From: Gautieria morchelliformis
Taxonomy: Eukaryota > Basidiomycota > Agaricomycetes > Gomphales > Gomphaceae
Length of the DNA stretch: 64,000 nucleotides
Direction of reading: 5' to 3'
Assembly: GCA_015179125.1 (NCBI GenBank)
Contig: WHVA01000017.1
Coordinates: 372,001 to 436,000 of the forward strand
Below are positions 58,436 to 64,000 of the stretch, in pieces. The notes under the pieces are model-generated. The model ran no database searches. It saw only the letters and a program-made list of their open reading frames with translations, and was not told the origin of the DNA. Position 1 is the stretch's first letter. Every line of letters begins with the position of its first letter. A program made the translations under genes and the position numbers.

Positions 58436-59420
58436 TTACTTCACGTGTCCGGGCGGGCCAGCATCATCGTTGGGGTGCTTGTGTTCGGCAACTGCCTTCA
58501 CAGATTTCTTAAATGCGTCAATCTGCTTAGAATTATTGTCTAACTGCTTTTTCACAGTGGTGTACTTTTTCATGATACGGGCGTCGGCTTCCTTGGTGCG
58601 TTTGTTGAAATCCAGTTGGATCTGGCTCACAGACTTCAACTTTGATATCAGATTGTTGTGGAAAACACCGAAATTGGTAAATGGCTTGGTCTCAGAGCCG
58701 CCTTTCCTCTGAGCAAAAGTCAGCCATAGCTATCACCGCAGTATTCAGAGTTACGGCCCAACTCACTCCTGATTTGTCCATACCAAGTATCTTATCGATA
58801 TACTGGGAGATTGTGAGTAGGAGCGTATTTCTCTCTGGAAGCTGGTCCCTGAACTGGCTTTCATTGGAAAGTAGCGACCTTTGGTCTTTGGATGATTTCT
58901 GCTCCAAGTCACTGTTGCGCGACCTGGCGGCATTTAATTCCATCTCAGCCGTTCTGAGACTGGTCTGAGCGCTGTCAAGCTTCTCGGTTACGTTCAAACG
59001 TGCCTGGTTTTGTGTCGCAAGCTCTGCGGTCAGGTCTCGGTTCAAAGTATGGAGCTTGTCGAGCTGGTTTTCGCGTTCTCGGGTCTGGGCTTCACGGTCT
59101 GCCAGTTCAGCACGTGTGCGGGCCAGATCGTCTTCCATCCTCGCCAAGTCCCGCGTAAGACGATCCACTTCAAGCTCCAAAGAGAACTTGTCATTGGTGT
59201 GTGACTCTCCAGCACGTCGTGCCTCAGCTTCAAGATTGGTGAGTGCCGTGACTGTCCAAGGCTGAGCGAATTTCAGCCTCCTTCTCCGCAATCGTGCGCT
59301 GATGGCGGCGTGCATCGTGTTCTATGTGGTGTTCAAGAGAGTCTAACTCGCTCTCTATCTGCTCCCGTCCCTCGCGCTCAGCTTGAGCCTCACACATGAC
59401 GTAGTACATGCCTTCTCCCA
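58436..59420 (-). pseudogene. Coiled-coil protein gene piece (microtubule-scaffold-like C-terminus)
   Basis: Minus-strand frame rich in heptads: QAEREGREQIESELDSLEHH, then, after a probable one-base shift near 59,250, KFSLELEVDRLTRDLARMED and LADREAQTRERENQLDKLHT. Later come ERNTLLLTISQYIDKILGMD and, after an intron, NFGVFHNNLISKLKSVSQIQ then LDFNKRTKEAD. The last two blocks recall C-terminal motifs of basidiomycete coiled-coil spindle-pole/microtubule-organising (Mto1/centrosomin-type) proteins; this is from memory and uncertain. The N-terminal half of such a protein is missing. The piece begins where the acidic Plavaka-linked gene ends. Confidence 0.4.
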
Positions 59421-59444
59421 GTACTACCCCTTTTGTCACCGTGT

Positions 59445-60157
59445 TCAGTATGTACATTCTGCATCAATATCACTGTTGTCATGCCAGTCATCCTCAAGAT
59501 CCGCATCGTCGTCGGCATTCTCACCCAATTCAGATGCATCAGAGTCTTTGCTGTCCCCACCTGAGCTGCGGCTGTCATCCGAGTCACTGTGTGTTGAATC
59601 GTCATCTCCCCCTGGTAGCCGCGATCCCCCGGGCTCAGGGTTTTGATATCGATCTGTATCAGTCTCACAATCGGAAGAGACAACATCGCGGCGATGATGG
59701 CCTGAAAGCGTGTCCGAGCTCGCTGGGTCATGGTCTATATTTCCTGTTTGACTGTGAATGTGGCCAATGCCGCCTCCCATATATCGCATGAGCATGTCTC
59801 GGTCAACCCATCTGTCAGGTAGATATAAGGACCTCTGTGCATCACGTCAAAGATGATGATGAGATACCTGTTCACATAGAAGTATTCCCAGTCCCCTTCT
59901 GCTTCCCGAGCCAGGGAAGGGGGACAAAGTGATTGCGTGCGGCCATGAGCAAACGCTGGAATGAGGTGCGCGGCTCTCACAATGGCCTTGGGGTCCAAGA
60001 ATCCAAAAGCTTCATGGTCTTCGTGTGGGACGAATCCCACCCGTTCCAGTCGTCTCACATTCCACCCGGATGAGTGCGGTTCTTTATTCTTGGCAATTCT
60101 AGCACGCGTGAGTTTTTTATTGTTGTCAATTCCAGCCGCCCGTGAGTCTGGCCTCAC
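59445..60157 (-). CDS. Plavaka-linked acidic protein, two exons, 218 aa
   Basis: Exons 59868-60157 and 59445-59811, with a 56-bp GT-AG intron and matching phase, give 218 aa. The N-terminal half reads AFGFLDPKAIVRAAHLIPAF, then HGRT and YFYVNRWVDRDMLMRYMGGG then IGH, a block that in agaricomycete genomes recurs next to Plavaka/KDZ transposases. The C-terminal ~90 residues are strongly acidic (DDDSTHSDSDDSRSSGGDSK). The first ~30 residues repeat a short motif (DSRAAGIDNNKK, TRARIAKNKE) that comes from DNA repeats in the shared promoter. Transcribed divergently from the transposase with ~170 bp between starts. In many relatives a similar block is the C-terminal part of the transposon's own long protein. 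Confidence 0.6.
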
Positions 60158-60276
60158 CTACTCCTCTGTTCTTTCTTCATACTGATTTCTCATCGTTTCT
60201 TATCACTAAAAGAAGGTTGAGCCGACGCCGCAACAGTTCTTTATTGTTGTAAACTCTAGCGCGCGTGAGTCAGGCT
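60080..60276. promoter_or_regulatory. Bidirectional promoter region with three ~40-bp repeats
   Basis: A unit reading TTCTTTATTsTTG..AA.TCTAGC.CGCGTGAGT appears at ~60,080, ~60,114 and ~60,236 on the plus strand, with the first two extending into the 5' coding end of the minus-strand gene. Each ends in CGTGAGT, which looks like a 5' splice site. They could be transposase-binding sites or old leader exons. Confidence 0.45.
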
Positions 60277-60330
60277 TCGACCTTTTTTTTCATATACGCT
60301 GTGAGATGCTTGCCTAACGGAAACTTACAG

Positions 60331-63320
60331 ATGCTCCCACATGGCTGCAAGTACTGCCATCGCAGTTTCCGTACACGACAGGGCCTCCGTGCGCACCTGA
60401 CCACCCGGGCCTCTTGTCACTTGGCCCATGAGGCGTCGCTAGCACAGCAAGCGATAAGGCGGTATGACCCGCATGACCCCGAGGCCCTGTTTCAGGAAGA
60501 CAACCCACCTCTGGGCTGGGAGGATGAGGCTATCGATGTCACGTTCGACGACATTGGCGAACGTGACATCGATAGTCAGCTTGAACCAGCATGGGTCACC
60601 AGAGTCCCCCCGGCAGTGAGCATAGAAGAGGTTGAGGACCAGGATGACACACCTGATATGTACGTGGAATCATACCCTGGTGAGGCCGGAACTCCAAAAG
60701 GCACGGCACGGACTGGTTTCGAGGAACTCCGGCACACACAGAAGGGGAACAATCATCAGGTATATCATCCATTCCCAACTCTTGATGAATGGAAGCTTGC
60801 CGAGAACTTGATGAGGAGTGGGTTGAGCCATGCCAAAATTGACCGCCTGCTGGCACTGCCGACTGTGAGTGTTTATGCTCACATATTGCACCACCACATA
60901 CCAACCATCTATGTATGCCAGATGGTCACCCGTGCGAATGCCTCATTCCATAACTCCCGCTCACTGCTGCAGCTCATAGATGCCATCCCCCCAGTTGGCC
61001 CAGAATTCAAATGCATGAACATCAAAGTCCGTGGGAACGTCCTTGATGCTGATGGGGAGCCCATCATCGAGGAGCTGGAATTATTCCACCGGGATCCTGT
61101 CGAATGCGTGCGTGAGCTACTCGGCAATACCGCATTTCGTGATGTGATGCGTTATGCCCCCGAGCGCACCTATGTAGATGAGAAGCACAGTGAACGCATC
61201 TACAACGACATGTGGACTGCCGACTGGTGGTGGAACCTCCAGGTGAGTCACATCTAGCATTGTTGTCATTGGCATGGGCAGTTGAGATTGCCTTGATTCT
61301 CCCTTGCAGTCTAAATTACCCCCTGGTGCCACAATTGCACCGATAATTCTGGCTTCTGACAAGACCCAGCTCTCACAGTTTAGTGGTGACAAATCCGCAT
61401 GGCCGGTCTACCTCACGATCGGGAACATTTCCAAGTGCACACGCCGGCAAATTGGCAAGCATGCTATGATCCTGCTGGGATACATTCCAGTGAGCAAGCT
61501 GCGCTGCTTTGCCACAGCTGACCAGCGCAAGATGCAAGCCCAACGCCTCTTCCATTATTGCCTTCGGACCATGCTTGAGCCTTTATTCACCGCGGGTGCC
61601 CAAGGCGTGGACGTGACTTGTGCCGACAATGCCCTTCGACAGGTGTTCCCCATCCTTGCCGCTTACATTGCTGATTTCCCTGAGCAGGCTCTTGTGGCCT
61701 GCACGCTTGAAAGCTGGTGCCCCATTTGCTCGTGTTTCCCAGAAGACCGTGGTGATCCATTGGCTGTGATCTTCAGCGACGATGCTGAGCCGCTTTTCCG
61801 TGACCAATGTGATCATATGGCTGATGTGTGCAAATATGGTGCGGACAATGCCAAAGCACTGGCCAAGTTGGGCATCCGCCCTGTTCCACAGCCATTCTGG
61901 CATGGGCTGCCACATTGTGACATATTTCGTTCCCTGACCCCTGATATCCTCCATCAGCTCCACAAAGGTGTCTTCAAGGACCACCTTAGCACCTGGTGCA
62001 TGTCGTTGGTCACAAACCTAGAGATTGACGCACGCTTCAAGGCGCTGCCCATTCATCCGTCAGTCAAGAGCTTCAAGAAGGGTATATCTACTGTATCACA
62101 ATGGACAGGAACTGAGTACAAAAGCATGGAAAAGGTTTTCACTGCATTACTGCCTGGAGCCATCCCACCGCCAGCCGTGCGTGCCGCCCGTGCTCTCTTA
62201 GACTTCATTTACCTATCCCAATACCCCTTGCACTCCACTACAACCCTCCAGCGACTCCAGGATGCTCTGGAACGTTTTCACAATGACAAGCAGTTTTTCA
62301 TTGACCAGCAAGTTCGCCAGCATTTCCATATCCCTAAATTCCATATGATGGAACATTACGTTGAGTCGATCAAATCACGAGGCACTGCGGACGGATTTAA
62401 CACCGAACTACCTGAACGCCTCCACATTGATTTTGCCAAGATGGCCTATCGTGCCAGCAGCCGACATGACTACACTATACAGATGACCCAGTGGATCACC
62501 CGGCAAGAAAAAGTCCATGCTCTGGGAGCATATGTCAGCTGGAGCTGTCCCGACGAGGGTGAAGAAGAGGAAGTCCAAACTGACACGGAGGCCGCGGGGT
62601 GGTCATTCCACCTTGCCAAAGACCCCGGCTTTCCAAACACACCAGTGCGGAAACTCATCCAAGAATTCCACGCGACACACTTCCTACATGCCCTGTCTAA
62701 GTACATGCACCGCAAGCTCCCAGGTCACACGCGCCGAATCAACGAGGACACACGCCTGGATGTTTACAAACGTGTTAGGTTTACACTCGGGTCGATTCAA
62801 CGCATAGAGGACACTACAGTGAATGATGTGGTCCGTACGATCCCATTCGTTCCACGTCACGGGCGAACTCCTGACACACCGGCCCAATTTGACACGGCTA
62901 TCATACACTATGGTCGAGAAGCTCAGGAAACAGGAACGGAAGGTCAGTGACATGTCTGCAAACACACTCACCAAACCCTGACTTACCACTGTCTTAGGGT
63001 ACCGAGTTGGTCGAGTGCGTGCGATCTTTCGACTGCCAGCGGATCTGGAGCACCCATGCCCGCTTGCATATGTCGAATGGTATTCGCCGTTCACACAGCC
63101 AGTGCCAGGACCGGAGATGTACATGGTCTCTGCGCCTTCAGGCAAGAGTAGCGCGGCGATTGTGCCCGTGCACTCCATTCGCCGTAGCTGCCACCTGATT
63201 CCTCACTTCGGCAAGACCATCGACCCGTCATTGAGCGCGGACAATTCGCTGGACCGCTGTCGGCGATTCTATGTTAGCGATTTTTTGGACCTGTACACTT
63301 ACCAGTTTTTTAATGATTAG
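60331..63320 (+). CDS. Plavaka-type DNA transposase, three exons, 955 aa, apparently whole
   Basis: Exons 60331-61242, 61310-62942 and 62998-63320 splice in phase into 955 aa without stops. The N-terminus has a zinc-finger-like C-x2-C-x12-H-x6-C/H (residues 6-30, CKYCHRSFRTRQGLRAHLTT). The middle reads ERTYVDEKHSERIYNDMWTA, then IAPIILASDKTQLSQFSGDK and AWPVYLTIGNISK, then WCPICSCFPEDRG and HCDIFRSLTPDILHQLHKGV, the signature blocks of Plavaka transposases. The C-terminal exon (GRVRAIFRLPADL, PLAYVEWYS) is the usual tail. The start ATG lies directly after an acceptor-like 'ttacag', so an untranslated leader exon is possible. This is the best candidate in the window for a recently mobile element. 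Terminal inverted repeats were not identified. Confidence 0.8.
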
Positions 63321-63332
63321 GACATTTCCCGT

Positions 63333-64000
63333 GGTCCCCTATGTCGCCGTTGATTAGTCGATATGAAGGCATGGCATTACCGTAGTAACATACCTGCAAT
63401 ACCTGAGCTAGATAGCAACAGTGATCAGCAATTACATCGCTCACATATTTTTGGACAAGGTACTTACAGGTGAAGTTGCCATACTACTAGGTAGTCGATG
63501 ACTGCAACTATGGTGCGAGGGCTTGCGCGGCTGAGAAGTAGACAAGTTACGTTTAGCCATAACAAGAATATCTACGCAGTGTCCCAGTTGTACCTTACGA
63601 GAACGTTCCGACCATGGAAGTCACCATGCCGCAATACAATGGGATGGGGTATTTTGGGACAGGGTACTTACGGGTGAAGTTGCCATACTAGTAGCTCGTC
63701 GCGGTAATCTTTCCATGCGGGTGATGTGCGTATTCGCCTCCGAGGCTGTCATCGCGGTCCCCTATGTCGCCGTCGATTAGTTGATATGAAGGCATGGCAT
63801 TACCGTAGTAACATCATCCTGCAATACCTGAGCTAGATAGCAACAGTGATCAGCAATTACATCGCTCACGTATTTTTGGACAAGGTACTTACAGGTGAAG
63901 TTGCCATACTAGTAGTCGATGACTGCAACTATGGTGCGAGGGCTTGTGCGGCTGAGAAGTAGACAAGTTACGTTTAGCCATAACAAGAATATCTACGTGT
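63333..64000. repeat. Direct repeat of ~245 bp, 423 bp apart, at the window edge
   Basis: 63,333-63,578 recurs at 63,756-64,000 with few changes (start GGTCCCCTATGTCGCCG, end AACAAGAATATCTACG). A shorter third version of its inner part (GGGTGAAGTTGCCATACTAG) lies at 63,660-63,705. No coding. The second copy runs off the window. Confidence 0.75.

Noticed and set aside
56391-63600. AAGGTACAA-type words near 56,394 and 63,590 as Plavaka terminal repeats
   Set aside because: Only about nine bases match in inverted orientation and the same word occurs near 38,010; too little to call TIRs.
1-64000. CRISPR arrays, rRNA and tRNA genes
   Set aside because: No regularly spaced identical repeats with unique spacers and no recognisable tRNA or rRNA core; the genome is eukaryotic.

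Overview
The window looks like a repeat-rich accessory region of an Agaricomycete (mushroom-forming basidiomycete), possibly from the Boletales. The reasons are the many 46-67 bp introns, a C2-NACHT-WD40 NLR family, a DUF6698 gene, a Plavaka-type transposon with genes on both strands, chromodomain Ty3 elements and Ty1/copia fossils. The species is inference; no rRNA, tRNA or housekeeping gene fixes it.

Region 1 (1-15,670) is a set of segmental duplications. Four copies of one protein-kinase-like gene lie as +, +, -, -. The first (3070-4382) and the fourth (14293-15551) give whole spliced frames, the third has a shifted C-terminus and the second is broken. Four fragments of the 3' end of a phospholipase D (PLD1/Spo14-like) gene sit upstream of the kinases, so the copied unit was a PLD1 tail plus a kinase. 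Between kinases 1 and 2 lies an intact five-exon gene for an unrecognised 466-aa protein. A chromodomain Ty3 fossil sits between kinases 3 and 4.

Region 2 (15,690-23,520) is bounded by a second inverted repeat that carries remnants of a polyamine-oxidase-like gene. Inside are WD40-like remains, a C2-NACHT NLR cut off after its NACHT domain, and a degenerate homeodomain gene.

Region 3 (23,520-32,090) holds a probable DUF6533 membrane protein gene and a two-exon gene for a 943-aa protein. That protein has a helical HeLo/MLKL-like N-terminus, a CHORD-like Cys/His cluster and a C-terminal coiled coil.

Region 4 (32,090-48,755) is almost all mobile DNA: four pieces of one copia family, a Tc1/mariner gene cut by a copia LTR, three chromodomain Ty3 fragments, a 1238-bp solo-LTR-like insertion with a clear 5-bp target duplication, a 400-bp AT-rich palindrome and an antisense frame next to a Ty3 3' LTR.

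Region 5 (48,755-55,935) starts with a second NLR, inverted relative to the first, whose WD40 frame runs straight into copia pol. It continues with two adjacent copies of a transposon with about 97-bp terminal inverted repeats that has taken up part of a short-chain dehydrogenase gene and carries a nested MITE-like element.

Region 6 (56,576-64,000) is a Plavaka-type gene cluster: an apparently whole three-exon transposase on the plus strand, with an acidic partner protein, a coiled-coil gene remnant and a DUF6698 gene on the minus strand. Direct repeats follow at the window edge.
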